The notes beneath the pieces were generated by a model, which saw only the letters and a list, made by a program, of their open reading frames with translations, did no database searches and was not told the origin of the DNA. This document shows, piece by piece, positions 9,618-17,458 of a DNA stretch of 64,000 nt. Source of the stretch: Algoriphagus pacificus (GTDB taxonomy: Bacteria; Bacteroidota; Bacteroidia; Cytophagales; Cyclobacteriaceae); the NCBI RefSeq assembly GCF_017254845.1, contig NZ_JAFKCU010000003.1, forward strand, positions 434,001 to 498,000, read 5' to 3'. The position numbers and the translations under genes were made by a program. Positions within the stretch are counted from its first letter, which is position 1; each line of letters opens with the position of its first letter.

Positions 9618-10307
9618 ATGGAATATTCAGAAACAACCAGACTTTCCCGCCTAACCGCAATTTTAACCCAATTACAGACCAAACGATTGATCACTGCCAA
9701 AGATCTGGCGGATAAGTTTGAAGTAAGCAAACGGACCATTTACAGGGATATTAAGGCATTGGAGCAATCCGGAGTTCCTGTCATCACAGAGGAAGGGAAG
9801 GGTTATACTCTGATGGAAGGGTATAGGATTCCTCCTGTTATGTTCACCGAAAAACAAGCCAATGCACTGATTTTAGCTGAGCAACTGGTTCTGAAAAACA
9901 AAGACGCCTCCTTTGTCAAAGATTATTCCGAGGCTATTGATAAAATCAAATCCATTCTTAGATACACGGTCCAAGACAAAGCCAATTTACTGGCTGAAAG
10001 AACTCGATACGATGAAGCAATCCACCAAGAAAGGAACAGCAACAATCTGTCTGACTTACAATTTGCCCTAACCAATTACATACTGGTTAGCATTCAATAC
10101 CTCAACAAGGAAGGCTCCTTCTCAGAGAGAATCATTGAACCCTTTGCACTTTTGAGTGCCGAAAACTGGTATTTGATAGCTTACTGCCGATTACGAAAAG
10201 AATTTCGATTTTTCCGCTTGGACAGAATTCAAAAAATCGAGCTTAAAGCTGAAAACTTTGAACCCCATAAAATGACTTTGCAGGAATATTTTGACAAATT
10301 CCAATAA
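9618..10307 (+). CDS. YafY-type HTH_11/WYL transcriptional regulator
   Basis: About 229 aa from ATG 9618; an in-frame TTG at 9579 gives a less likely start. Residues about 6-60 are a DeoR/HTH_11 winged helix (ITAKDLADKFEVSKRTIYRD). Residues about 130-220 are a WYL domain (NWYLIAYCRLRKEFRFFRLD). Such proteins bind DNA and sense a small ligand through the WYL domain. The next gene begins 73 bp later behind a TGACA/TGTCA inverted repeat, so this is probably the local regulator of that hydrolase gene. Confidence 0.88.
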   Translation: MEYSETTRLSRLTAILTQLQTKRLITAKDLADKFEVSKRTIYRDIKALEQSGVPVITEEGKGYTLMEGYRIPPVMFTEKQANALILAEQLVLKNKDASFVKDYSEAIDKIKSILRYTVQDKANLLAERTRYDEAIHQERNSNNLSDLQFALTNYILVSIQYLNKEGSFSERIIEPFALLSAENWYLIAYCRLRKEFRFFRLDRIQKIELKAENFEPHKMTLQEYFDKFQ

Positions 10308-10321
10308 GCCTTCCTGACCCT

Positions 10322-10356
10322 TGACAATAGGCTGTCACAGCCATCCTTTACGTTTG
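10322..10356 (+). promoter_or_regulatory. putative operator plus -7 promoter element of the alpha/beta-hydrolase gene
   Basis: TGACA (10322-10326) and TGTCA (10333-10337) form an inverted repeat with a 6-bp spacer. It overlaps a second palindrome GGCTGT-C-ACAGCC (10330-10342). A consensus Bacteroidota -7 box TACGTTTG lies at 10349-10356, 24 bp before the ATG. The palindromes fall where the -33/-7 spacer should be, so a protein bound there would block RNA polymerase. The upstream WYL protein is the obvious candidate; this is inference. Confidence 0.55.
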
Positions 10357-10380
10357 CGTCATACTCTTAATTTTAAAAAA

Positions 10381-11340
10381 ATGACGAACGTAATTCATTC
10401 AGGATTCAATCCAGTTGATTTTCCAAACCCTACCATGATTTCAGTAAATGGGATAAACCTTGAAGTATTTGAAGCAGGTTCAGAGAATGCCGGAAATCCG
10501 ATAATCCTCTGTCATGGTTTTCCGGAACATGCTTTTTCATGGCGCTTCCAAATTCCTGCGCTGGTCCAAGCGGGATACCATGTTATCGTTCCCAATCAGC
10601 GAGGCTATGGCAATTCTTCCAGCCCATCTGATGTAACCAAATATGATATTCAGCACCTGACGGGCGACTTGGTAGCGCTGCTCGATCATTATGGATATCA
10701 AGAAGCAATCTTTATAGGCCATGATTGGGGAGCTAATGTGGTTTGGAATCTTGCCCTATTACATCCAAAACGGGTCTCTAAGGTCATCAATCTGGCTTTG
10801 CCTTACCAAGATCGGGGAAATAGACCCTGGATCGAGATGATGGAGGAATTTTTTGGTCCCGATTTCTATTTTGTTCATTTCAACAAGCAACCTGGGGTAG
10901 CGGATGCTATCTTGGAAGATAACACAAGCCAATTTCTGCGAAATATCTTCCGCAAAAACGTACCGCCTACACCTCCTGAGCCAGGAATGATCATGATTAA
11001 CTTGGCTAAAGCAGATAAACCCATGGGGGAAGCTTTGATGAGCGAGGAAGAACTGGCTGTTTACAGCACTGCTTTCGAATCATCAGGTTTTACAGGAAGT
11101 ATCAACTGGTATAGAAACCTGGATCGAAACTGGCATTTGATGGCTGAGGTAAAGCCAAGGATCGAACAACCAACTTTGATGATTTATGGAGATCGGGATA
11201 TGATTCCAAAATCTCCTAGCTTAAAGGAATTCGCACCCAATTTAGATGTGCTTAGCTTGGATTGTGGGCATTGCATCCAGCAAGAACTTCCAGAAGAAAC
11301 GAATCAGGCAATTTTAAACTGGCTGGAAAAACAATCCTAA
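10381..11340 (+). CDS. alpha/beta-fold hydrolase, epoxide hydrolase-like
   Basis: 319 aa from the ATG at 10381; an upstream in-frame TTG at 10321 would overlap the promoter. Oxyanion motif HGFPEHAFSW (about residue 44), nucleophile motif GHDWGAN with Asp rather than Ser, acid in YGDRDMIP, and catalytic His in DCGHCIQQE. Asp at the nucleophile elbow is typical of epoxide hydrolases and haloalkane dehalogenases. The length and cap region fit soluble epoxide hydrolases. Cytoplasmic. Likely controlled by the upstream WYL regulator. Confidence 0.88.
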   Translation: MTNVIHSGFNPVDFPNPTMISVNGINLEVFEAGSENAGNPIILCHGFPEHAFSWRFQIPALVQAGYHVIVPNQRGYGNSSSPSDVTKYDIQHLTGDLVALLDHYGYQEAIFIGHDWGANVVWNLALLHPKRVSKVINLALPYQDRGNRPWIEMMEEFFGPDFYFVHFNKQPGVADAILEDNTSQFLRNIFRKNVPPTPPEPGMIMINLAKADKPMGEALMSEEELAVYSTAFESSGFTGSINWYRNLDRNWHLMAEVKPRIEQPTLMIYGDRDMIPKSPSLKEFAPNLDVLSLDCGHCIQQELPEETNQAILNWLEKQS

Positions 11341-11390
11341 ACTGATTAAAAAAAAATAGAGAAAGCTTCTGAATTAAGATTCTTCGATAG

Positions 11391-11424
11391 GAGCAGTTTG
11401 GGTTTTTACTCAAGCTGCTTTTTC
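11391..11424 (+). terminator. intrinsic terminator
   Basis: AGCAGTTTGGG (11392-11402) pairs, with two G-U pairs, to CTCAAGCTGCT (11409-11419), followed by a T-rich run. It lies between the convergent hydrolase and GlxA-like genes. Confidence 0.65.
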
Positions 11425-11448
11425 ATTTATTTATAAAACCCTCAGCAC

Positions 11449-12432
11449 TTATTTCCCCATAAACAGGTAATTGTATTTATCCCTGTAATCCAAAGGCGAA
11501 ATGCCGGTGATTTTTCTGAAGATGTCTCTAAATGCTTTTGCATCACTATAGCCGACATCATACATGACTTCATTCACATTCAGTCTAGTATTCTCAAATG
11601 ACTTTTTTGCCACTTCCACTTTAATCCGCTGCAAATATTCCAAAGGAGTAAAATTAGTAGCCTTTTTAAAGCGCCTATCAAAATTTCTTCTACCAACATT
11701 CAAGGATTTCGCCAGCTCCTCAACTGAGAGTTGCTTTTGATAATTCTCTTCCAAATAAGCCTGTGCTTTTAAAATGGCCTCATCTTCATGTTTTTTATGA
11801 CCATTAAAAATGGAAAATTCAGATTGCAGGTTTCTAGCCACATCTATCTGAAACACTTTGGAACAAAAAATCGCTGTTTCCCTATCATAGAACTTTTCAA
11901 CCAAATAAATCATCAGGTTGAGAAAGGAATACGCACCTCCATTTGTATAGATACCTCCTTCATCCGTAATCAATTGGTCGGGTTCAAGTTTTACATCAGG
12001 AAACATGCGTTGGAAATTCTCAGAAGCAGCCCAATGGGTTGAGCATCTTTTACCTTTTAGCACACCGCTGGCAGCCAGCAAAAAAGCCCCCGTACAAATG
12101 CTTGCAATCTCTGTACCTGATTTATAGTGATCACGAAGCCAATTTATCATGACTTCATTCCCCTTAATGGCCTCCTCATATTGATGGTTTAATGAAGGGA
12201 TAATAATCAAATCAGTCTTTTGAATTTCGCGAATATCCTTTTGTGGATTTACGCTGAATAATCCCTCATAAAAATCAACTTGGCTATTGGTCCCGGCCAG
12301 CTCAATATGAAATACCTGACGCTTGGTCTTTTCTAAAAAATAGCTGTTTGCCCGATTAAAAATCTTGAATGGACCAACGATACTACTCAGGTTATTTTGC
12401 CCATTTGGCACCAAAATAGTCAAGTGCTTCAT
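11449..12432 (-). CDS. GlxA-type transcriptional regulator (DJ-1/PfpI + AraC HTH)
   Basis: 327 aa. Residues 1-185 form a DJ-1/PfpI-like amidotransferase domain (MKHLTILVPNG; GTEIASICTGAFLLAASG, with the family's conserved nucleophile-elbow Cys). Residues about 220-320 are a paired AraC helix-turn-helix (LSVEELAKSLNVGRRNFDRR; NVNEVMYDVGYSDAKAFRDI). The DJ-1 part in these regulators senses ligands rather than acting as an enzyme. It is divergent, by 125 bp, from two SRPBCC genes, which are plausible targets. Confidence 0.9.
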   Translation of the reverse strand: MKHLTILVPNGQNNLSSIVGPFKIFNRANSYFLEKTKRQVFHIELAGTNSQVDFYEGLFSVNPQKDIREIQKTDLIIIPSLNHQYEEAIKGNEVMINWLRDHYKSGTEIASICTGAFLLAASGVLKGKRCSTHWAASENFQRMFPDVKLEPDQLITDEGGIYTNGGAYSFLNLMIYLVEKFYDRETAIFCSKVFQIDVARNLQSEFSIFNGHKKHEDEAILKAQAYLEENYQKQLSVEELAKSLNVGRRNFDRRFKKATNFTPLEYLQRIKVEVAKKSFENTRLNVNEVMYDVGYSDAKAFRDIFRKITGISPLDYRDKYNYLFMGK

Positions 12433-12557
12433 TTTTTTTTCTTGTAAAGCTAAAGATTAACCTTGTCCAAATCAACCCGTAGGATTGGCTAAATCACCCC
12501 ATTTATTTTGTGTTCCAGTCAATAAATTTGTTGAAATAAACTTTTAAAAGGATCAGA

Positions 12558-13025
12558 ATGGACACAAAAACAATTCAACAGGAAGCTCAGCAAAAGGGTA
12601 ATTTGGAAGATTTCACATACAGTTTTCAATCCCCAAAGTCCTCCAAAGAAATTTATGAGATGCTTTTGCAACTCGATAAATGGTGGTCGGGATTGTATGA
12701 AGAAACCATAACTGGACAGAGCAAAAAGCTAGGTGACGAGTTTGATTTCCAAGCTGGAGGCGGAATGCACTATACCAAACAAAAATTGGTAGAGCTTACT
12801 CCATCTAAAAAAGTGACCTGGGAAGTAACTGATTGCAATCTGCAATTTGTCAAAAAACAAGATGAATGGGTGGGAACACAAATTAGTTTCGAAATAGAGG
12901 ACCTGGGAACTAATCGGAGGATCACCTTTAGGCATCTTGGGTTGACACCAAAATTTGAATGCTATGGAAACTGTGCAGGTGCCTGGACAGAATATATGAA
13001 TGAACTAGAAAGAAAATTAAGCTAA
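12558..13025 (+). CDS. SRPBCC (AHSA1/START-like) domain protein, first of a tandem pair
   Basis: 155 aa, a single SRPBCC domain. The pattern is PKSSKEIYEMLLQLDKWWSG near the N-terminus, strand LVELTPSKKVTWEVTD, then GTQISFEIEDLGTNRRITF, ending with the C-terminal helix CAGAWTEYMNELERKL. This is the helix-grip fold that binds hydrophobic ligands. Only 2 bp separate it from the next gene, which encodes a paralogue. Probably driven by the 12433-12557 intergenic region, where TAAATTTG fits a -7 box. Confidence 0.85.
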   Translation: MDTKTIQQEAQQKGNLEDFTYSFQSPKSSKEIYEMLLQLDKWWSGLYEETITGQSKKLGDEFDFQAGGGMHYTKQKLVELTPSKKVTWEVTDCNLQFVKKQDEWVGTQISFEIEDLGTNRRITFRHLGLTPKFECYGNCAGAWTEYMNELERKLS

Positions 13026-13027
13026 AC

Positions 13028-13522
13028 ATGGAAAAGACAGATTTTACAACCAGCATTGAGGTAGATAATAGTCCAAAAGAAGTTTATGAAGCCATCAACA
13101 ATGTTTGTGATTGGTGGTCAGAACAAATTGAAGGTCCGACAGATCAGTTGAATAAAGAATGGTTTTATCATTACAAGGATATTCACCTTTGTAAAATGAA
13201 AGTTATAGCCCTTGAACCTGGAAAAAGAGTGGTTTGGGAAGTCATGGAGAACAGCTTCAACTTTATAAAAGACCCAGCCGAGTGGGTTGGAAATCGTCTG
13301 ATTTTTGAGATTCAAAAGCAGGGAAATAAGACCAAGCTTACGTTTACCCAAGAAGGCCTGACTTCATTTTATGAATGCTATGATATTTGCCAAGAAGCTT
13401 GGACCAATTACATCCAAAATAGCCTTTACAAATTAATCACAATAGGCAAGGGGGAACCGAATCCAAAAGAAGAGGAAGATGGATACAATAAAGAACTTGC
13501 CGATAAGTGGAAATTGGGTTAA
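13028..13522 (+). CDS. SRPBCC (AHSA1/START-like) domain protein, second of a tandem pair
   Basis: 164 aa, same fold and same order of motifs as the preceding protein (NSPKEVYEAINNVCDWWSEQ; KVIALEPGKRVVWEVMENSF; WVGNRLIFEIQKQGNKTKLT; YECYDICQEAWTNYIQNSL). It has an extra charged C-terminal tail of about 20 aa. Shared WW, WEV, FIKDPAEWVG/FVKKQDEWVG and ECY motifs show an old local duplication. Cotranscribed with the first copy. Ligand unknown. Confidence 0.85.
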   Translation: MEKTDFTTSIEVDNSPKEVYEAINNVCDWWSEQIEGPTDQLNKEWFYHYKDIHLCKMKVIALEPGKRVVWEVMENSFNFIKDPAEWVGNRLIFEIQKQGNKTKLTFTQEGLTSFYECYDICQEAWTNYIQNSLYKLITIGKGEPNPKEEEDGYNKELADKWKLG

Positions 13523-13541
13523 AACTCGAATTGTGTTTTAA

Positions 13542-13700
13542 TTAACCGCAAAGCCGCAAAGGTTTAATAGAACCTTTTAACAAAATCAGCTATATAGTAT
13601 TACCCGGTCGATTGCAGTAATTGATTTATAGACCATGGGGCCTTCCATTCCTTTTTCGTATTGAAAATGATCTCATCCAAAGGTCGGGATCGAGACCTTT
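13542..13700. repeat. short dispersed repeat and hairpin in intergenic DNA
   Basis: TTAACCGCAAAGCCGCAAAG (13542-13562) recurs identically at 16185-16204. It is followed by a small inverted repeat (AAAGGTT/AACCTTT). A further hairpin AAAGGTC...GACCTTT lies at 13679-13700. No gene is apparent in 13523-13810. Confidence 0.6.
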
Positions 13701-13754
13701 CGAATAGTAAAAAACTAGGGCAGATGTCGTATGTTCCAAAGTTTAGTTAGAAGA

Positions 13755-13762
13755 TAATTTTG
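13755..13762 (+). promoter_or_regulatory. candidate -7 promoter element
   Basis: TAATTTTG fits the Bacteroidota TAnnTTTG -7 consensus and lies 48 bp before the next start codon. No clear TTTG box is seen at the expected -33 distance, so support is limited. Confidence 0.35.
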
Positions 13763-13810
13763 AAGAGAATTTAAACCTGGTCAATCAGGAAGACTCAAAA
13801 AATTATTTCT

Positions 13811-15943
13811 ATGAAACGACATCTTTTAGTAAGCTCTATTTTGGCAATGCTTTTTCTCGGTTCCTGTGAAGACGATCCAGGTTCTCAGCAGCCAATAAAT
13901 AAATTTCAAACAGACCTAAAGGGAGAAATAAACAGCAATTCTTTAGATCTCACAGCCAACTCAATTGTTCCGGTCTTTTTTCAGGATGAGAATGAAAGCA
14001 CTGGCGCATTGGAAGTAACTGCCCAATTGCCCAACAGTGAAAAACTGACCTTTTTTATTGACGAATTAAAACCAGGAACGGTCAACCTTACTCAGGTCTT
14101 TCCAGCTGTGATGGGATTTTCCTCTGATGGGCTCAGATTGGAGGCAAATGAATCCAATGGGCCTGATAACAAAAGAATGACAGCAAGCCTGCCAAGTTTT
14201 GTCAAGTATCTCAGTGGTGAAAACACATATTTTGCGATCTCAGGTACGCTGGAAATTAAAGTAGATGGAGCCAATCTCACGGTGATTTGGGACTTGATTT
14301 TTAAAGATAAAGAGGGAAATAATTTCACCTCCAAGGGTACATTTAAAGTAGCCGATTATAAGAAAAACACTAAGCCAAGATCACAGATCAATAATCCTAC
14401 TTCTACCTTGTCAATTGTAAGCATTACTCCGGATTATGGCAGTGCCGGTACTGAGTTGACTATGAAAGGGACAGGTTTCAGCGCATTGAAGGCTGAGAAT
14501 AAGCTGATGCTAAACGATCTAGCGATTGAAGCAATTTCAGCTACGGCCACGGAGATTAAGATCAGCATTCCTGAGGCAGGGGAGCATGGCAAATATTCAT
14601 TGACGGTTTTAGGTGCAACAGCAGAAAGCGGGATGTTCTATTACGCTCCTGTTATCACTTCAATAAATAAGGAATCAGCCAAAGTGGGTGAAGAGCTACT
14701 GATTACTGGACTTCATTTTGATACAGATAAGAGCTTATTGGAAGTGAAAATCGGAGATAAGCAAATGGAAATAATAGCTGCTTCTTTAACTTCATTGACC
14801 GTAAAAATTCCAGAAGGTGCAAAGACAGGAAAGATCAATGTTGCTAGAATTGGTAAAGCGCCTGTACAAGGATCTGAATTACAGATTGTGGAAAAACAAG
14901 CAACTCAAGGACTTCCTGTGGATCAGATATTTGAGGTAGTCAGTGGCAATCTTAGCTTCGAGGAAGTCTTGAGCAATGCCAACGAATATGGGGCAATTTG
15001 GAATATTCAAATCGATGCAGAAAAAAACGTGATGTATGCAGTCACCGCGAGTGCGCTTTTGTCCATAGATCTTTCTACAAATGCCGTTACCAACCTTGCA
15101 GGGCAGGAAAGTGCTATATATAAGAATGATTTGAACCTATATAATCTATTGACTTTGCCAATGGCATTATATCCAAAAGGGGAAGTTTTGTACGGATTGA
15201 AGAACCATACCTTTATGATAAGTGAGGTTAAGAATGGCTTCAGATTTAATGTCTCTACCAAAACTCCAGAGATGCTTGGCGATCACAAAATCAACAACGG
15301 AGCAGATCCATATGGAATGTTTGTGGGTGACAATAACAGAATTTATATGCCTGAGTTTATTTCTCCGGGTCCTGGTTATGCTTTGGTTAGCTATAATCTT
15401 GATTTCACTGACCGAAAAATCCTTCATGAGGATGCTGGGAATTTTACCTTTATGTTGGGTATGGAAGGGAGTAAATTCCGATATGTTTCCAAAAGGACGA
15501 TCAACGATGCAAAGTATATCGAAGGAAATGGAGACAATATCAGTGACTTTATCAGTTGGAAAGATCAATTGAAGCCAATCGAATTTGATACCTACACGAG
15601 GTTAATCGGGATGGATTATCGAAACTCCAATTTCTATGTATTGGCCGCAACTGCTAAAGATGGAGCAAATGTGGGTTCCACCAGCTATCCAAAACTCCAC
15701 TATAATCTAGGCAAGCAGACAAATGGAAGCGGAAATTTTCAAAAGATGGGGGAGTTTTCCATTAAGCAGACCTTTGAATTTAATGGAACAACTTATTATG
15801 TGAGGTCACAGGAGAGTGCTTACAAGAGTTTTGTAGCGGATAAAAATGGAGATGTTTATGTATTGCTCCAAACTCCTTTCCATCCAAGCACTGGCGAAGA
15901 ACTTGCGCCTGGAGCAGGAGGGATCTATAAAATCAAATTCTGA
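13811..15943 (+). CDS. IPT/TIG-domain lipoprotein with C-terminal beta-propeller-like region
   Basis: 710 aa. Signal MKRHLLVSSILAMLFLGSC, cysteine about residue 19. Residues about 30-180 are an unassigned beta domain. Residues about 198-280 and 281-360 are two IPT/TIG immunoglobulin-like domains (SITPDYGSAGTELTMKGTGF; SINKESAKVGEELLITGLHF). Residues 370-710 show repeated strand patterns of a propeller (YGAIWNIQIDAEKNVMYAVT; YGMFVGDNNRIYMPEF; FVADKNGDVYVLLQTPF). Surface or periplasmic binding role inferred. Monocistronic with its own terminator. Confidence 0.8.
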   Translation: MKRHLLVSSILAMLFLGSCEDDPGSQQPINKFQTDLKGEINSNSLDLTANSIVPVFFQDENESTGALEVTAQLPNSEKLTFFIDELKPGTVNLTQVFPAVMGFSSDGLRLEANESNGPDNKRMTASLPSFVKYLSGENTYFAISGTLEIKVDGANLTVIWDLIFKDKEGNNFTSKGTFKVADYKKNTKPRSQINNPTSTLSIVSITPDYGSAGTELTMKGTGFSALKAENKLMLNDLAIEAISATATEIKISIPEAGEHGKYSLTVLGATAESGMFYYAPVITSINKESAKVGEELLITGLHFDTDKSLLEVKIGDKQMEIIAASLTSLTVKIPEGAKTGKINVARIGKAPVQGSELQIVEKQATQGLPVDQIFEVVSGNLSFEEVLSNANEYGAIWNIQIDAEKNVMYAVTASALLSIDLSTNAVTNLAGQESAIYKNDLNLYNLLTLPMALYPKGEVLYGLKNHTFMISEVKNGFRFNVSTKTPEMLGDHKINNGADPYGMFVGDNNRIYMPEFISPGPGYALVSYNLDFTDRKILHEDAGNFTFMLGMEGSKFRYVSKRTINDAKYIEGNGDNISDFISWKDQLKPIEFDTYTRLIGMDYRNSNFYVLAATAKDGANVGSTSYPKLHYNLGKQTNGSGNFQKMGEFSIKQTFEFNGTTYYVRSQESAYKSFVADKNGDVYVLLQTPFHPSTGEELAPGAGGIYKIKF

Positions 15944-15963
15944 TCGATAAAATAAAAGCTTAG

Positions 15964-15999
15964 AAAGGCTGTCTAACCTAGTAGGACAGCCTTTTATTT
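15964..15999 (+). terminator. intrinsic terminator
   Basis: AAAGGCTGTC (15964-15973) pairs perfectly with GACAGCCTTT (15985-15994), followed by T-rich sequence, 20 bp after the IPT/TIG gene. Confidence 0.85.
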
Positions 16000-16123
16000 A
16001 ATCTATCTATTTTTTAAAGGGATGTTTTTAGGGCTTTTCAATCACTAATTGTTAATAAATAGCAAGTGCTTTAGAGATTTAAGATAAATTATTCTCCCAT
16101 CAAAATTTCGAGTTGATTCCACT

Positions 16124-16222
16124 CGCTGGAGGATTACTCCTAGCGGTTGGGCAGGGGAATACGATTTATTGAATTGAATATTCTTTAACCGCAAAGCCGC
16201 AAAGATCGCAAAGGCTTTACGG
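16124..16222. repeat. REP-like intergenic hairpin and dispersed 20-mer
   Basis: CGCTGGAG...CTCCTAGCG (16124-16146) is an imperfect inverted repeat. At 16185-16204 lies a second exact copy of TTAACCGCAAAGCCGCAAAG (first at 13542), extended by GATCGCAAAGGC. The rest of 15999-16391 shows no gene; a 77-codon frame on the minus strand here overlaps these repeats and is not credible. Confidence 0.55.
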
Positions 16223-16391
16223 AGAATCTTATTAAAAGCCCAGCTCAAGGGGAGTGAAAGCTTGGTTTTAGAAGCCAAGAACTAAACTCCCTGACTCTCT
16301 TAAAAAAATAATACTAATCCCTTGGTTTTCAGAAAATAAAACCTAAATTACTTTTAGTTAATTTTTACTTTTCACTTAAATATTTTTCAAC

Positions 16392-16865
16392 ATGGCGATA
16401 GAAAACCGTATCTCCATTGAGATCCCCGACGCGGATCTCTCCGCAGCTTTAGATCATATCAATGCTGCTCGAGCTATTTTAGCTCCATTTTTAATTGCTT
16501 TGACACCGGATGATAGAAGGACTATCCCGAAGATGTCAGATGGTACCAGGCCTTTTGTAGAAAAGGTCATGGATTATGTGGTTTCCGAACCTCAGTTTTT
16601 GCCTCCTTTTCTTCCTGTAGCCGAAATGCAAAAGGACTGGAAAGCTGTCAATGGCTTGGAACCTCTGCTGAAAGCTGCAAATCTCTTGTGTGACAATCTC
16701 AGTGATACCGTGATGCTGGCGGGATCAGAAACTCTGGAAGGAGGCCTGGGTTATTACAACACGACGAAGTATGCCGCTAGATTAAATGCTCCCAATGCCA
16801 AGGGGATTTATGAAGACCTCAAGAAAAGGTTTAATAAAAAGCCAAGTGCCAGTAAAACGGAGTAA
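16392..16865 (+). CDS. hypothetical protein next to 21-bp repeat array
   Basis: 157 aa, no signal peptide or membrane segment. Mostly helical pattern: ISIEIPDADLSAALDHINAA at the N-terminus, a Pro-rich linker (SEPQFLPPFLPVAEMQ), then two helices with a GLGYYNTTKYAARL motif and a basic Lys/Ser tail. I do not recognise the family. Good codon structure, an A/T-rich leader and its own terminator support a real gene. The degenerate 21-bp repeat block begins about 120 bp after its stop. Confidence 0.65.
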   Translation: MAIENRISIEIPDADLSAALDHINAARAILAPFLIALTPDDRRTIPKMSDGTRPFVEKVMDYVVSEPQFLPPFLPVAEMQKDWKAVNGLEPLLKAANLLCDNLSDTVMLAGSETLEGGLGYYNTTKYAARLNAPNAKGIYEDLKKRFNKKPSASKTE

Positions 16866-16909
16866 AAAGAAAAGTTGCTTAGTATATGATTTATAAATAC
16901 TTAACGCGA

Positions 16910-16950
16910 AACAGCGAGCCAGGTCCTTCCGGCTCGCTGTTATTTTTTTA
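16910..16950 (+). terminator. strong intrinsic terminator
   Basis: Perfect 11-bp stem AACAGCGAGCC (16910-16920) / GGCTCGCTGTT (16931-16941) followed by ATTTTTTTA. Confidence 0.9.
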
Positions 16951-16970
16951 TAGGGATCAGTCACCCAGTT

Positions 16971-17255
16971 CGGAGCTGCAAGCTCGGAGCATAAAGGCGC
17001 AAGCATGAAGCAAAAAGGTCCAATGCTGCAGCAAAAAGGTGGAAACGTGAACCTAAAAGGTGCAAGCAAGCAGTAAAAAGGTGCATGCTCGGACAAAAAA
17101 GGTGGACGCTTGGAGCAAAAAGCCTCAAGCGTGGAGCAAATAGGTGCATGCATGCAGCAAAAAGGTCCAAGAACGGAGCAAAAAGGTGCAAGCGAGGAGC
17201 AATGAAGTGGGAGGGGGTACTTCCGAAGTGGGGAGGGGTACTTCGGAGGTACCCC
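16971..17255. repeat. degenerate 21-bp tandem repeat array with terminal inverted repeat
   Basis: A partial unit (16971-16984) is followed by ten contiguous 21-bp units from 16985 to 17194 and one decayed unit to 17215. Approximate consensus: TGGAGCAAAAAGGTGCAAGCG. The AGCAAAAAGGTG core is conserved and the outer positions vary. Because the period is a multiple of three, frames stay open; the minus strand would read a 7-residue HLFAPxL repeat. An inverted repeat GGGGTACTTCCGAAG (17214-17228) / CTTCGGAGGTACCCC (17241-17255), one mismatch, closes the array. 17256-17458 holds nothing recognisable. Confidence 0.85.
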
Positions 17256-17458
17256 TATTCATTTGCTAAGTAAGCTGCCGGAGCTTTATATTTTAGTAAT
17301 TTAAAGCCCCGTGAAATCAAAACCTTACATAAGACCCAAAGTTGCGGTTCCTAAGTTTTCTGAGATTTTTTTTATTGATTACTAACCTGTTAGGTTTATG
17401 GTAAAAAAAGGTATTGCATATATTTATTTTTCTTCACTTTTTCGTAAAACTAAAAGAT

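Noticed and set aside
16045-16278. A 77-codon minus-strand frame
   Set aside because: It overlaps dispersed intergenic repeats (REP hairpin and the CCGCAAAG 20-mer) and has no recognisable domain.
16961-17191. A 76-codon minus-strand frame with a repeating HLFAPxL heptad
   Set aside because: The frame is open only because the period is 21 bp and stop-free. There is no promoter or ribosome-binding context, and it abuts the terminator of the preceding gene. Kept as part of the repeat.
16971-17215. CRISPR-like array
   Set aside because: The 21-bp units are directly adjacent with no spacers and drift gradually; no cas genes are nearby. It is a tandem repeat.
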